From Septoria linicola (Eukaryota; Ascomycota; Dothideomycetes; Mycosphaerellales; Mycosphaerellaceae): DNA of 64,000 nt. Below the pieces are notes generated by a model that saw nothing but the letters and a program-made list of their open reading frames with translations, searched no databases and had not been told where the DNA came from. Each line of letters opens with the position of its first letter. The first letter of the stretch is position 1. The stretch is from contig CP099418.1 of assembly GCA_024114885.1 (NCBI GenBank), positions 868,001-932,000 of the forward strand, written 5' to 3'. The position numbers and the translations under genes are program-made. Positions 9,981 to 21,834 of the stretch are shown one piece after another.

Positions 9981-10520
9981 TGCTGTGCCGCAACGCGATT
10001 ACGCAGTCGCCAAGAGCCCATCAACACTTCTGGCATGACAATCTTAGCTAGCCGCACATAAGTTTGCATCCTCATCATATGCACACCTTGTCCTTGAAGT
10101 TCTCTAGGTGTCACAGATAAGCCTGTCTGTACTTCTGTCTGCGTACATCGACTTGTGCAGCGAGTCTCCTTACTCCCTCGGATGCTAACCACGTGGTAAC
10201 GCAGTGAGGTCCGGCCAATGAGTTTGCGCGGAGGAACAGCTCTATTCGACGCACTGGCAACTGCGCTTTCACAACCCGTTGAAGTAGCTCCTCCTCTCGA
10301 GGCTAGTGGTGCCGGGTCGAGCGCAGGGTGCCGGTTCAGCAGTCCCAGAGTGCATCTCAAACGACATCCATGCCCAATGTCCTGAACTTTCGCCGATAGG
10401 GTGTCAGATCTCTCGAAAGCCGTGTCTTCGTTTCACAGTATTCATAATGTTCATAACCTTGACAGCAGGTACGTGGTCGCGCTGCTCACTTCGTAAATCT
10501 TCGTACAGTCGTATATTTCC
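9981..10520. other. Intergenic or unresolved 5' exon space
   Basis: May hold the missing first exon of the minus-strand gene at 9312-9980. Otherwise no recognisable feature; the long minus frame at 9956-10360 lacks coding character. Confidence 0.4.
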
Positions 10521-12810
10521 TCAAGCGTCTGGTCCCGAACCCATGGTCCATCGAGACGGCCGGCTCGTAGCAGACTTTGCCGATGGATAGATGCGAGAAA
10601 CGCGTTCTGGCTCTGCCACGCCAACACGTCCAACATCGTCGCCGGTCACGATGGCGCCGAATTGGACTCTACGGTCGCCGACTTCTCGGATCAGAGACTT
10701 GACGTCGGGTGCATGGGAATCGTGTTGCAGATTTGGTGCACGGAATGCGGCTGCGATTTCGAAAGGTCCGAGACTGACGGAGCGGCCTGGAAGAGTGAGT
10801 GTTAGCCGTAAATTCCTCGACGCAGATTTCTATATAAGACTTACCAAGTTGCCAGTATCCCCAGTACACTGGTAGCACGCAGAATACGCAGAACAGCATA
10901 CTCGCCAGAGCGCCCCACATGAAAGGCCGGTTCGTGCGGTAGAAGATCTCATCACGGTAAAGACGCGCTTGACGGGTCAGCGTACCGGCTGCTACGTCCT
11001 TGTCTTTGTCGCCATCGCTTATGTCGACGGAGGTCGCGAACATGATCTGATTGATCTTGCCGACAAGACTAGGGACGTCGAAGCGATGGGAAGTGTCCTT
11101 TGCAGCCCAGCCACCAGTGTCGGTCGTGCTCATCGGATCGGAGTATTGGAAGCCGCATTGTGCAGCGCTGTTGTCGACACCTTCCTGGACTCCCATGTCG
11201 TTGCGGAGGTAAGTTGGTGCGTTTCCCTGATATCGAGTCAGACTATGCAGGAGGTATTTGAAATTGGCATTGCATCACATACCCGCTGGACGAGGTGATA
11301 TCCCTCATCGCCATAGTGAATGCTTGCATTGCCTCCCAGATACATTTCGAGGCCTTCTGCCACACCGCCGAGGTGAGTGCGGTCCCCACCTTTGGGGTTC
11401 TCGTAGATTTCGCTGTAGTTGAGCACCTTGAAACCATTTTGTTGCTTCAGCGTGAGGTTGTAGTTACGGAACGTGGCATTCTCGTAGAAGTTGCCGTCAA
11501 CGTTGAGGGACATTCCAGTTATGCCGTTAGTGGCGTTTTGAATCTTGACTGGGTACTCGATTACTGCTGGGCGCAGGGTGCATGATTGGCTGTAGATCGA
11601 GCCTGGACACGAAGTCTCGTTGGCAGTGCTGGCGACGGAATACCTCACGGTCATGTTGATCTAGTCTCGTTAGAAAGCGGTGGGGATGGGACCGGGAACA
11701 GGAATTCTTACATAGGTCCAAGGATGAACAGTGCTCTCGTTTGACCACACTGGAGCAAATCCAACATGGAAGAGCCACGCGTCGCGCTTTGGCTGTATAT
11801 TCTGGCATAGTGTTCGGTTGAAGTTGTCGGCAAGCGAAGTGCAGTTGAAGTCATCAAGGTCCGAGCTGGCGACGTTCAACCCTTGGGTAAGCAGGCGCAA
11901 AGCGTCAAACGCACCGGTGACTTGGAGTCCGGCGTCGAATGGCACAATCTTCGGCTCCTCGCAATCAAATTCGAAGCCAGCTCCAGGCACTGTGAGATAG
12001 CATGTACCGTTGCAATTGGAGTAAGCATTCGGCAGAAGACCACCACCTTGATTCCAGATTTTGAGATTGTCGTTGAAGTTGCTTGCCAGAAGGCCCTGAC
12101 CTTGCGTCTCACCTCCTCTGGGACCAGATGTGCGTCCTGTCAGAGGGAACGACGTGTTCGCATATCCCGTGACGTTCCAGTTTGGGCCAAGGTCGAGAGG
12201 CCTGATTTCGGTCACGATTGCTCTTTGAAACAATGCGGCGTCAATGATGATAAGCTGGTGCACGTCAGTTTTTGGTCCCCGGTCCTCATGGCTGTTCCAT
12301 TGTTGCACATACCTTAGAAGTAACTGCCGCCAGCGCAATGAAGTTGAAGTACTTCGCACCGAAGACGACGTCTTTAATACTACTGCTGAACTGCCACGAG
12401 CGGTTGAGCTGCTGAATAGTGGCACCGTGCAATGTCTTCCTCCACCACGCAATTGCCACGCCGTTTGCGATTGCTGTTGCAAAGCAGATATTTGCAAAGC
12501 TGTTCAAGATAGTCACTATGACATTGGGTCCGACTCTTCCCCAGTAGACCTCAGCAGTGTTGTCCGCCACTAGCAGAGTGACCAAGCAGCCCACGCCGCA
12601 CAAGATGACCAACGTGAGAGCGCAGAATCCGAGCCACGGGAACTGGGAGAGATAACCAGGCCTCCAGTTAACGTCGTTGCTCAAGCCGCCCTGTTCCTCG
12701 AGTCTCATCAGAGCATCTTCTCGTGCTTCCCGGGCTTCGGATGTCTCATTCAGGCCAGACTCATTGAAAATCGGCCGCGTGGACACATATGAGGTCTTCT
12801 TCTCGTCCAT
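10521..12810 (-). CDS. Fungal multi-span membrane glycoprotein (DUF3176-like)
   Basis: Five minus-strand exons: 12810..12313, 12254..11712, 11660..11283, 11226..10845 and 10786..10521, giving 688 residues in phase. The polar N-terminus precedes three spans (WLGFCALTLVILCGVGCLVTLL, a second in NVIVTILNSFANICFATAIANGVAIAWW, a third in YFNFIALAAVTSKLIIIDAALF). A long loop has many N-x-S/T sequons and Cys residues and is presumably extracellular. A last span (WGALASMLFCVFCVLPVYWGYW) is followed by a tail containing SLGPFEIAAAFRAP and LIREVGDRRVQFG. This arrangement is frequent in filamentous ascomycetes, similar to DUF3176-type proteins. Function is not known to me. The ATG at 12810 (MDEKKTSY) was chosen because the open frame extends only to a GTG upstream. 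Splice junctions preserve phase at every step. Confidence 0.75.
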
Positions 12811-14070
12811 TGTTGAGTAAGCCACGCAGGCTGGTCTTGTCTGGTTATGAGTTGTGGAGGTAGAAACGAAGATGCAGAATCTCGCAGCTGCACCGGAATA
12901 CTTCAGACACTTGAAGTGTGCCAGCTAAAGATCTGGCTTGCAGAACCTTTCCAGCCAACTGAGTCGGCTCTCCCATAGTCTCGCTCTGGCCGAATGTCAT
13001 GCGGAGGCTTGCAGGATGGGCCATGCATTGCATCTGGTGGCTTCTGAGTCGAGAAGAGCTTGTGTAGCGATACGCGATGCAGCATCTGGTTCCAGAAGTC
13101 CAGCCGCTCTTGGCAGACCAGACGCTGTTCTGCAAGTGGTTAGTATGTCGAACTTAGTCCAGCCAGGTCCCAACCTGAAAGCGTCGCAAAACAACTTCTG
13201 GCGGAGACTCCGTTCTCTTGGCTTTGACTTCGATACCATCACAGTGTTCGCTCTGGTTGCTACAATGGGCACTTATGTGTCTCAATAATTGCGAGTAGTT
13301 GCAGTATATGTCCATGACACCTCCCTCGGAAGATGCGCTGGGCGTGGCTTACACTTTGCATGAGAGAATCCGTTATGCAAGTTTAGTCTAGATCACGGCG
13401 AGGACATGAAACTGTGCCAACCTTGGCCTTTCGTGCATTGCTTGATTTGGGCGGTGCAATGGACTTGAGATCAATAGCATCGAGCCTCGACAGGTCTCCG
13501 CGTCGTTTTCACTCTAGCATACCTCGCTTGAGCAGAATTACCATTTGACAGGGCCGTCTCGTCGCTGGCATTGCAGACAGTAAATCTTCTACTCACAGTA
13601 GGGTTGAGGGCGTGTCGAGTTCGCCCAGCTGGTAGTCGTCTTGAACTCATGCCCTTGCCAGTGGCATGGCCTCTTGCATACCTGAGACGGAGTACTGGAG
13701 CAGCTTTGGTTTCCGCCTTTGTACGGGCTACCAAAACTGCACATCGCTCTGGTATCGAGGCATGTGCAATGCTGTCTTGAGCTCTTGCAAGGTCCACGAG
13801 ATGGGGTCAACAGAACAGCTCGCAGGCCAAATCTTGTGCAGCTTGTCGATTGTTTCGACACCTAATTCCGTCCCGGCCATTGTGAGACATTGTTGGAGGA
13901 TGGGAGCTCGCCTCGCCTCGTTCGGCAGCATGAACCCTGACCAATCGGTCTCACATGAACATCTGTCAATGTCGCGGCATTCGATCGCATATCAGCAACA
14001 TTGTGCAGCATTCAATGTGCATATTCCACGTCGCGCGGTAGCATACGATAGCTTTGCTGGGTGATCAGCC
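12811..14070. other. Intergenic, nothing recognised
   Basis: 1.26 kb between divergent genes. Several overlapping open frames (12938-14064) lack family features or convincing splice structure. Confidence 0.5.
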
Positions 14071-15216
14071 ATGAATCTGCTGTACTACTCGCTTGCGGTG
14101 TATCTCTCCGCCACCAGCACCGTATGCGCCGCGTCCAGCGCCGACAGCAAGAAGCTCGACAAGCCATGCACAATCACATCGCCGACGACTGGTTCCTTCT
14201 TCGATCTCACGTCGCTGCAAATACCAGATCCTGCGACGTCAAAAGCGAAGCATCCGAAAGAGCATAGTTGGAACGCGACGGGTTACGATGTCGGCTACAA
14301 CTTTACCATCAACTTCTGTGGTCCTGTGGTGGAGCCTATAGAGGATGTCGTGGGCGTGGACAAGGACCTGTGGCGCAATGTTAGTGCCTACTACAAGCAA
14401 GGCGACAAAGTGTACAGTCTTGGGTATGTCGAGGGATGAATTGCGTCCCCATGCGCCAATGCACTGACATTGCGCAGACAACAGAACTCGGAACTGGTCA
14501 TGAGGGGAAGAAAGATGGTACTGAATTACACCGATGGCAGTCCATGTGAACCATCACGCGAAAAGAGAGCATTACTTGAAGACAGGAAGGAGACCTCGGA
14601 TGATGATAAGGACGACGATGACAAGGAAGATGACAAAAAGGACTCGAAGAAGAAGAAGGAGGGAGGCAGAACGAAGAGCACGGTAATCAGCATGCTTTGC
14701 GACAGAGACCCCCTCGCACCTCCATTGCAACTCAGCTTTGTCGGCACCATGGACGAGTGCACATATTTCTTCGAAGGACGATCGACGGCGGCATGTGCAA
14801 CGGCAAACACGACCAATGCAACACTCAACCCAGCCGGAGTCTTTGGCGTGATTGTGGTCATCGCGATCATGGTTTATTTCGTGGGAGGTTGCGTGTACAA
14901 CCGCGCGGTTCTACAGCAACGTGGCTGGCAGCAGGTGCCAAACTACAGCCTCTGGCTCGCAATATTTGGGTTCTTCAGAGTACGAAGCCGTAGTCCGTTT
15001 AGGCGGCGAGCTCGGTTTGAGTATGCTGACTTGACATCTTAGGATATCTTCATCATCCTCACGTCGTCCTGCGCGCGATACACGCGATCCAGACGAGGGT
15101 ACCACCAGGTTGGACAGCAGAATGGTGGCTTTGGTGGACCAAGTCGAGCAAGGGGTGACAGCTCGGATGCAGAGAACAGGCTGATCGATGAGCTCAATGA
15201 AGAGTGGGAGGACTGA
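14071..15216 (+). CDS. Mrl1/mannose-6-phosphate-receptor-like sorting receptor
   Basis: Exons 14071..14423, 14478..14979 and 15043..15216 encode 342 residues. A signal peptide (MNLLYYSLAVYLSATSTVCAA) opens the protein. The lumenal domain has paired Cys residues and N-glycosylation sequons (YNFTINFCGP, CDRDPLAPPLQLSFVGTMDECTYFF), consistent with an MRH-type or Atg27-like lectin fold. It is interrupted by a very acidic-basic stretch (DDDKDDDDKEDDKKDSKKKK). A single span (GVFGVIVVIAIMVYFVGGCVYN) is followed by a cytosolic tail ending ENRLIDELNEEWED. That tail matches the C-terminal pattern of fungal vacuolar or late-Golgi sorting receptors. Expected role: transport of hydrolases between Golgi and vacuole or endosome. 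The acidic insert is unusually long; expression and cleavage consequences are unknown. Confidence 0.78.
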
Positions 15217-15410
15217 ACCACCATATACTGTATAGATGACCAAGGCACTCTGCTGTCAGAGTAATGTTCCTTGTGCCTGTCTTTTCCTCTCGGTCCATAA
15301 TTGACCCTTGGCTTCCCGCGCTGCACTTGCCTATGCCTGGCCATGGTACGGGGCTTCAGAGCTCTCGACATCGGGACTTGACCGAACGTATAGACATAGT
15401 CTAGAAGAGC

Positions 15411-15968
15411 TTATTTACAGTCTTCGCACTGTTCTTTGCTTTGACCGGGGGCTTCCGAAGCCGGTTCGCTTTGCGGTTTCGTTGAATCTGCACTCGGTAG
15501 CTTGTTTGCAGGAGTATCAGAATGCCCGAGCTTCTTATCTGGTTCGATATGATTCCTTAAGCGTTGCTTCAAGATCTTGGTCTCAGGAAAGCCAGACTCT
15601 GCTTTTCGATCCCAAAGAACAACACTTTTGGTCCCATCGGGGTCATCGCCAACTTCGAGTTGCGATTGTGTGGGCTTATACGTCAAATCTACTGTGAAGA
15701 CTCCTCCTGGGTGGCGTTAGGATGTGCAATCTCCATGTGAGCGGTTGAGCATACCTGTAGCTGGGAGCAGGGCGATTTCGCCAATGCTCGTGCCGAATGT
15801 AGAGAGTAATTCTTGAGCGAAATAGGCGGCTCGTAGCATCCATTTACCTTGGAAGACAACACTTTTAGCTTCGCCACTTACCTCGATTTCGCTTGACTTA
15901 CATTGTGTACAGAACGTGATTGATACTCGAGGGAGCTTTACAGGTGCTTCGCAGTAGTCGCCTGACAT
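15411..15968 (-). CDS. SelW/Rdx-family thioredoxin-like protein
   Basis: Exons on the minus strand are 15968..15902, 15847..15755 and 15706..15411, giving 151 residues. The core reads PRVSITFCTQCKWMLRAAYFAQELLSTFG, GEIALLPATGGVFTVDL and VVLWDRKAESGFPETKILKQRLR, the pattern of the Rdx (SelW/SelT/SelH) family. The CxxC redox motif is CTQC with Cys in both positions, not selenocysteine. The first intron splits the second Cys codon of that motif and the second splits the ATGG turn. A disordered C-terminal tail of about 40 residues ends ESKEQC-like with CEDC; that second CxxC at the extreme C-terminus is notable. Role in redox regulation is known for relatives, but the specific target here is unknown. 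Confidence 0.85.
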
Positions 15969-16182
15969 GTTTGGTGGTCTGGTCGTTCGATCACGGTCGT
16001 AGTAGTGAAGTGGAGTGACCGGCTGATGACATCGTGCTCAAGCTCAAGCTCGCCAGCAAATGAGCACGAACACCACACTACAGTCCTCTACGCTCTTTGC
16101 ATCACCGCACTGTAGCATGTCCTCCAGACATCCATCTCGACTGCCCATGTCCAGAGCGCCCGATTGAGCAGCAGCAGCAGTC
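15969..16182. promoter_or_regulatory. Bidirectional promoter region, Rdx and DCAF genes
   Basis: Only 214 bp separate the ATG at 15968 (minus) and the ATG at 16183 (plus), so both promoters must lie in this stretch or overlap the neighbouring transcripts. No TATA box is seen. A CAG run lies just before the plus-strand ATG. Confidence 0.6.
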
Positions 16183-19100
16183 ATGAGGGACGACTTCATC
16201 ACCAAGCTGCACCTCCGCGAGCTCAGCGACAACAAGAGCTACTTCCGCAAGCTCTACTCTGACCGCCGTCTAGTACAATCTCTGGACATTGTCAATGAGC
16301 TGCAGGGCCACACAGGATGTGTGAATGCATTGAGCTGGTCGAAGAGCGGAAGCCTTCTGGCATCTGGCTCGGACGACCAACATCTGAACATCCATCGATA
16401 TCTTCCCACGGATAGTAGCCAGCAATTCAAGCTCACAACGACCGTGGCTACGGGTCATACGCAGAACATCTTTAGTGTCAAGTTCATGCCACACTCGAAC
16501 GACCAAACTCTTATCACGTGTGCAGGCGATGGTGAGGTTCGAGTCTTCGATCTCAACTCCTCTGGGACCTCTGGACAATCGTCACGAGCGTCAGCTCTGG
16601 CAAGTGAGGGCAGGAGAGGAGTAAGAACAAGGGCTCAGAGTTACCTGACAGATGGCAATACCAACGCGCGAGTCTACCGGTCTCATGGAGACAGAGTCAA
16701 GCGTATAGTGACTGAGTCCTCTCCTCATCTGTTTCTCACATGTTCCGAGGATGGAGAAGTCAGGCAATGGGATTTGAGGTTACCTTCTTCAGCTTATCCA
16801 TCTGCTCGAGGATATCGGTATGGCCAAGGTAAAGCGTCCTGTTACTTCCTATCTTGTGTGATGATTCATCGCACCAAAGCATCGGTCTGCACGGCACAAA
16901 TGGAAAAAGCTGACGTTGTGCAGAAAGTGCTGTACCGCCGCCTCTCATCAGCTACAAAAAGTATTCCCTCGACCTGAACTCCATCTCCTGTTCGGCTTCA
17001 CAGCCACACTACATTGCCCTGGGCGGAGCTCACCTGCACGCCTTGCTGCACGATCGTCGAATGACGGGACGCGATAAACTGAAAGAGCGTGGAGGACATC
17101 TTCCACCGGCCAGTCAAATGTCATCAGAAGACCAAGAGCTCATGACACAAGCCACACAGTGTGTGAGAAAGTTTGCACCAGAAGGCTCGAAGAAGACAAA
17201 ACGTTCAGACAATGGCCACATCACAGCGCTCAAGATAAGCGATGCTAGGCCCGACGAGATGCTGGTGAGCTGGTCAGGCGACAAGATCTATAGCTTCGAT
17301 CTCGTCAGAGATCCGATCAACGGAGAAGGTAAGTCATGTCAGGCAACGATCCTTTCTGCCACTCAAACACTCGGTGTGATCTATCGCACACTGCTGGTTC
17401 TGATAGTCCCCCAGCTTTTCGCGTCTCTCCCCTATATCACATATGGTTGAGATCGCATGCAAAGTTCAGTCTAGAGCAACGCTGATCTTCGATTGCATTG
17501 GCATAGATTCGCTATCAAGTCCCCACAAGTCGAGAAACAGCAGCGAACGCAAGCGAAAGCGCGCAGTAGCTGGCAGTGAGACTTCGCTAGCGCATGAGGC
17601 TGTGGCGAATGCCAGGCAGCGGACGCAACATTCTGCAAGCTCAGCAAACGACACGTCTTTACGAGTCCGCTACCAGAACGGGCAGAGCGAGGACATACCG
17701 CTGTCAAACACCGCATCACTTACGGAACGACAGCGCCGTGCACGGCAAATATCCAGGAATGTACGGCGGATTCGAGCATCCGTACTTAGCCGAACGGCAG
17801 ACACCGCTTCGTTCGTAGAAGCGATGAAACAGTCGGCTGGTGTTCTGGCTGAAATGGACGACATCATGAGGGACTGGACATACCCTCTCGATCCAGAACC
17901 TGAACAAGTTTATGCTCAACAAAAACTACGTTACGATCGTGAGCGCAGCAGAAGATTTGTACAGGTTGCTGGAACACTTTCTCGCGTTCTCGGTGGTGGT
18001 GGTCAGGAACAGGCCCTGCTAATTCGATTTGCATCAATTGAGACGAGACGGAGCGAGCTTCCTCTTCAACAGCATGAGCGGTTTGGCCACGATTTCATCA
18101 AGGCCATATTGCTCTGGCTCGAATCCGGCATAGGACGTCTTATCGAGGGTTTCACCAAGCCCGCTGATGTGCCATCGACCAACAAAGCTGCATTGAGACT
18201 TCCGATACCAGAAGCTGAGGCCAGTCCTGAAGCTGTGGATGAGTTCCTGATTCCTTACCTGATGCAACTGGCCAGCGATAAGTCCATTACAGACGTGGAA
18301 AGCAACGAGTTTGAGATCGATTCCAATAGGCAACTCTTTGAGACTGAGCAAGCAGCAGTGTTGGCATTCGCTGCCGCTGTTCGCACGCCATTTGAAGACC
18401 TTTCACACGCCGCAGAGGGAACGAATCAGGCCGAGGTGCAGGATCGCCAGACTGCGCATCACTTTTGGGCCTGCCAGGTGGCGCGTGGCCTCTTATTGAA
18501 TGCAATCCAGGATCTGACATCAGTCGCCATAGATAGCGCCTTTGGCGGGCTCGGCAGAATCGATGCAGAGACCATAGCCAACGAAGCCAGTCTTGACATG
18601 CTCAACGCCGATATGGGCGACGACTCCGAGGACGACCTTGCTGTAGAAGGCATTGATGCAGTCGGTAGCGACGGTGATGTGCTGGAGCGAGCGACCGCAG
18701 AGGACATCACTTACGTTGGTGGAGCCGAAGACAGCGACGAATACGAGATCGAGCTTGAGGATGATGATGATGAAGATGAAAATGATGACGAAAACGACGA
18801 GGACGAGGACGACGATGAGGACGATGGAGCGCGCTCAGACTCGAGCTCCGAAGTTGACGAGGAAGATGGCGTGCCCAATCTTGGGATGCCTCGCTACATC
18901 TATCGTTCAGCATTCGAGCGTCGTCGCTTGAAGTCGAGGGTTGAGTCAGACGTGCCAACCGCAGGTCACACACGCTCATATCACGGACATTGCAATTTGA
19001 GAACTGTCAAGGATGTGAACTACTTCGGTATGGACGACGAGTATGTTGTTTCTGGTTCGGATGATGGCAACCTCTTCATCTGGGATCGGAAAACAGCGCA

Positions 19101-19766
19101 ATTGGTAAGCAAATCTGCTCCTGCTAGATCCGTAACACTAGTGCCGGTGCTAAACCTCCTTCTAGGTCAACATCTTGGAGGGTGATGGAGAAGTGGTGAA
19201 TGTCGTTCAGGGACATCCTTACGAGACTATGCTGGCAGTCAGTGGTACGTGACTTTATGCCAGAAGCAGCAAGGTCTTGAAGAGACATTACTAAACACAA
19301 TTACAGGCATTGACCAGACGATCAAGATCTTCTCGCCCGATGCTCGCTCTCGAGAAGTCGCGAGGTTGGGCCAAGGTGTGTCTGCGGCTGACACTACTCC
19401 CTCGTGGCCAGTGAGAGTTGGCCGACGAACAGCACGACGCCAACATTTTGACGAAAATGGTGTTGCGACAAGCGAGCCTGCCATGGACTCGGCAGATCCT
19501 GCAGATGTCGACGAGTACGTCGCACCAACAGGTCTTGGTAGTCGAAGGCGCATTCACGATGCTCAGCGTATCATGCAGCAGAACAACGATGAGATTGAGG
19601 GGAGCAATCACGACTCCAACATCACGGTATGCTGTTCCAGGCCGGTTGTTCACACTCTCTAGACACGACGCTGACAAAAGCTCAGTTACCTCACTCGCAG
19701 TTACTGCAACTGCTATTCGGCCTCTCCTCTGATCGGACTCTATCTGCAGTCTTGCAGGATAGATAG
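16183..19766 (+). CDS. DCAF6/WDTC1-type WD-repeat protein
   Basis: Six exons: 16183..16828, 16924..17328, 17507..19104, 19166..19244, 19307..19626 and 19686..19766, total 1042 residues, all in phase. N-terminal WD repeats include GHTGCVNALSWSKSGSLLASGSDD, GHTQNIFSVKFMP and CSEDGEVRQWDLR (W near residue 196). That last one carries the WDxR motif used by CUL4-DDB1 substrate receptors. More repeats follow in exon 2. A long middle region is low complexity, with a run of Asp/Glu (18747-18830). The C-terminal repeats include YVVSGSDDGNLFIWDRK, GHPYETMLAVSGIDQTIKIFSPD. The split propeller around a long disordered insert is the DCAF6/DCAF8 architecture. Expected role: substrate receptor for a CUL4 ubiquitin ligase, which is inferred from family. 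Confidence 0.85.
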
Positions 19767-21834
19767 TTGCAGACAGACGAGCTAGGAACGGTTGACTTGT
19801 TCTGACAAATGTACAATCTAATCTGCATCACTATTGAGGTTGCGATGGCTGCAACACGCTTCCCACTCTCCACAAGGACCACGGCGCAGATATTGCTCTT
19901 CAGATCGCGACGCTTCGTATCATCGAATGGCTTAGAGAACCACTCTGGAATCCTGCAAGATGCATGAAAGGTGAGGACGCTTGCACGGCGAGCCGCTCTC
20001 TGCCCCGCTCTTCCCCGACAGTGACAATGTACTTTGTACCATCATGAACGACTCACAGGCGAATTCACAGCACCATACCATTAGTCACCTGACTGAATCT
20101 TCATGCGGACTCGCTAGGCGAGTATAGTCTGGCAAGGAGAATATGCAGTCAGAGAAAGCCTCACCTACATGGGCGCCTATTTCGACAGCATTGCGACATG
20201 GGGGCGCTTAGCGACATGATGGAGCTGTGATACAGCAGAAGCTAGACGACTGCAAGAAAGCATATTGCATCACCACTAGTCTGCCCCATCCTCAAACACG
20301 CTCGAAACAGACCTTGCAGGCGTCTCGACCCTCACTGGCGCATACTTGATGCACATTTGATGGACAAAGGACGCGTGTCTAGAATCGTGAAATCTGGCGT
20401 AGGAAGTACTTACGCTCGCCTGGCTCTTCTCCCCATAGTGTAGTAGTCGACGGGCCCGAGAGTATGGCATAGCCGGGTTCGGGTGGCGTTTTGTTGGCTC
20501 ATGAGAAAGGCGGCCAATCGGTGCTGGCAGTATAGCTACAGTCGGCTGTCTTGTAGAGGATTGAGAGCTGGCGCGGACCGCAGAGCACCTGTTCTCTTGC
20601 GGCCCTGGTGTGCTGAGTGGCCAACGAGGAATTCGAGGTGGACATCGACACGGCACGGAGCAGCGGGCGTGGTAAACACACGGAACCAAAGACTGTGTTG
20701 CAACTTCACATGCTCCTTCCATTTGGATTCTGTCCAACGTATCTGCGATGATTGTGTTGGTTCGGTGTTGCCAACTGCCTAGGCATAAGCATGAGCCTGC
20801 AGGAGCACGAGCTGCTTTTCGCAAGCTCCGATTGTGCGATGTGCGACCTTGCAGGCCCCACTATTCTAGTTAGAACTGCGAAGTGCCAATTTTGTCGGCG
20901 AATCCACGTGAAGAACGGTCTCTTCTCTCTTTCAACTGGTCTGCAGTGGCTGCACGAACACGCCTGTCCAGACACTTTGACATGCGGGCGCCATCACCAG
21001 CAATCATCCTTCGATTGCGCCGCGTGCTTGCAGCAGGACACCTGCATGGCGCCTGCAAGCTCTTCTATTCCCTGTCTCCGCTCAGCTCAGCAGCGAATGT
21101 ATCAAGATGGTAGTCTGACACACTTCCTATTGCATTGTTTCTGCTACTCTAAGTTACTCTCTCCGACTCTACTCGAACCAAGGACACACTCATCACACAG
21201 CAGCAAGAATCTGGTTTCACGACTTTCATGTTCCGGCGGCGAAAGATATAAGAGATTGACACTGCGTCCAGGCAATTCGAACGGTGCTCGTGCGACATTT
21301 GCCTCTTTCCCAGCACATCTCGCGGCTGTCCCGGAATTCCAGGCTGCACGAAAGCTCGTTGGATCAGCAGAAAACAGAGAGAGCAGGTCTCTACATATGC
21401 AAGACCAATCTGCGACCTACACGTAGCACAACTGTGGCGTGGGGATCAGATCAGGTGTCGGTGTCGCCGCACCTGAACAAAGTCGTGGCGCAGTGCAGGT
21501 CTGCTGCATGAGAGCTCGGCCATACGCACCGCATCTGCCGAATACCTGCATTGCACTCACCACAACGGGCAAAAAGGTGATAGACCCTCTCACCTATATT
21601 TCTTTGCCATAGTGTGGGTCTAATTGTAAGTGTCAAGCGCTGGCGCTGACGAATATCGGCACGCACAGTACACATCGAATACCATCTCATGCGACATAAT
21701 TACGAGATAACGAGCAGCGATTCACTACGACTTTACGACCATAAACATAATCGATGACCAGATGAATTCACAGCAAGAACGACACAGGGTGGACGAGAAT
21801 AGACTCAAAACGTTGCAAAGTGCACTTCTGCACC
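19767..21834. other. 2-kb intergenic region, no supported gene
   Basis: Upstream of the large methyltransferase-like gene. The longest frame (20791..21426, Cys-rich, 211 codons) has no family resemblance and no splice support. A 51-codon frame from an ATG at 21762 precedes and overlaps the start of the large gene in another frame and could be an upstream ORF in its leader. Confidence 0.5.

Noticed and set aside
9956..10360. 134-codon minus frame upstream of the startless gene
   Set aside because: It has no secretion signal and does not join in phase with the downstream frame through any good splice site.
15530..15560. GGTTCGA-like box suggesting a tRNA gene
   Set aside because: No matching A box or cloverleaf stems could be drawn around it, and it lies next to a coding exon.
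18653..18931. Met/Thr/Arg-rich frame in the DCAF gene
   Set aside because: It is a shifted reading of the acidic run, not a separate gene.
20791..21426. 211-codon Cys-rich open frame on the plus strand
   Set aside because: No signal peptide, domain or splice support, and its composition looks like frame noise. Mentioned only as part of the 2-kb gap.
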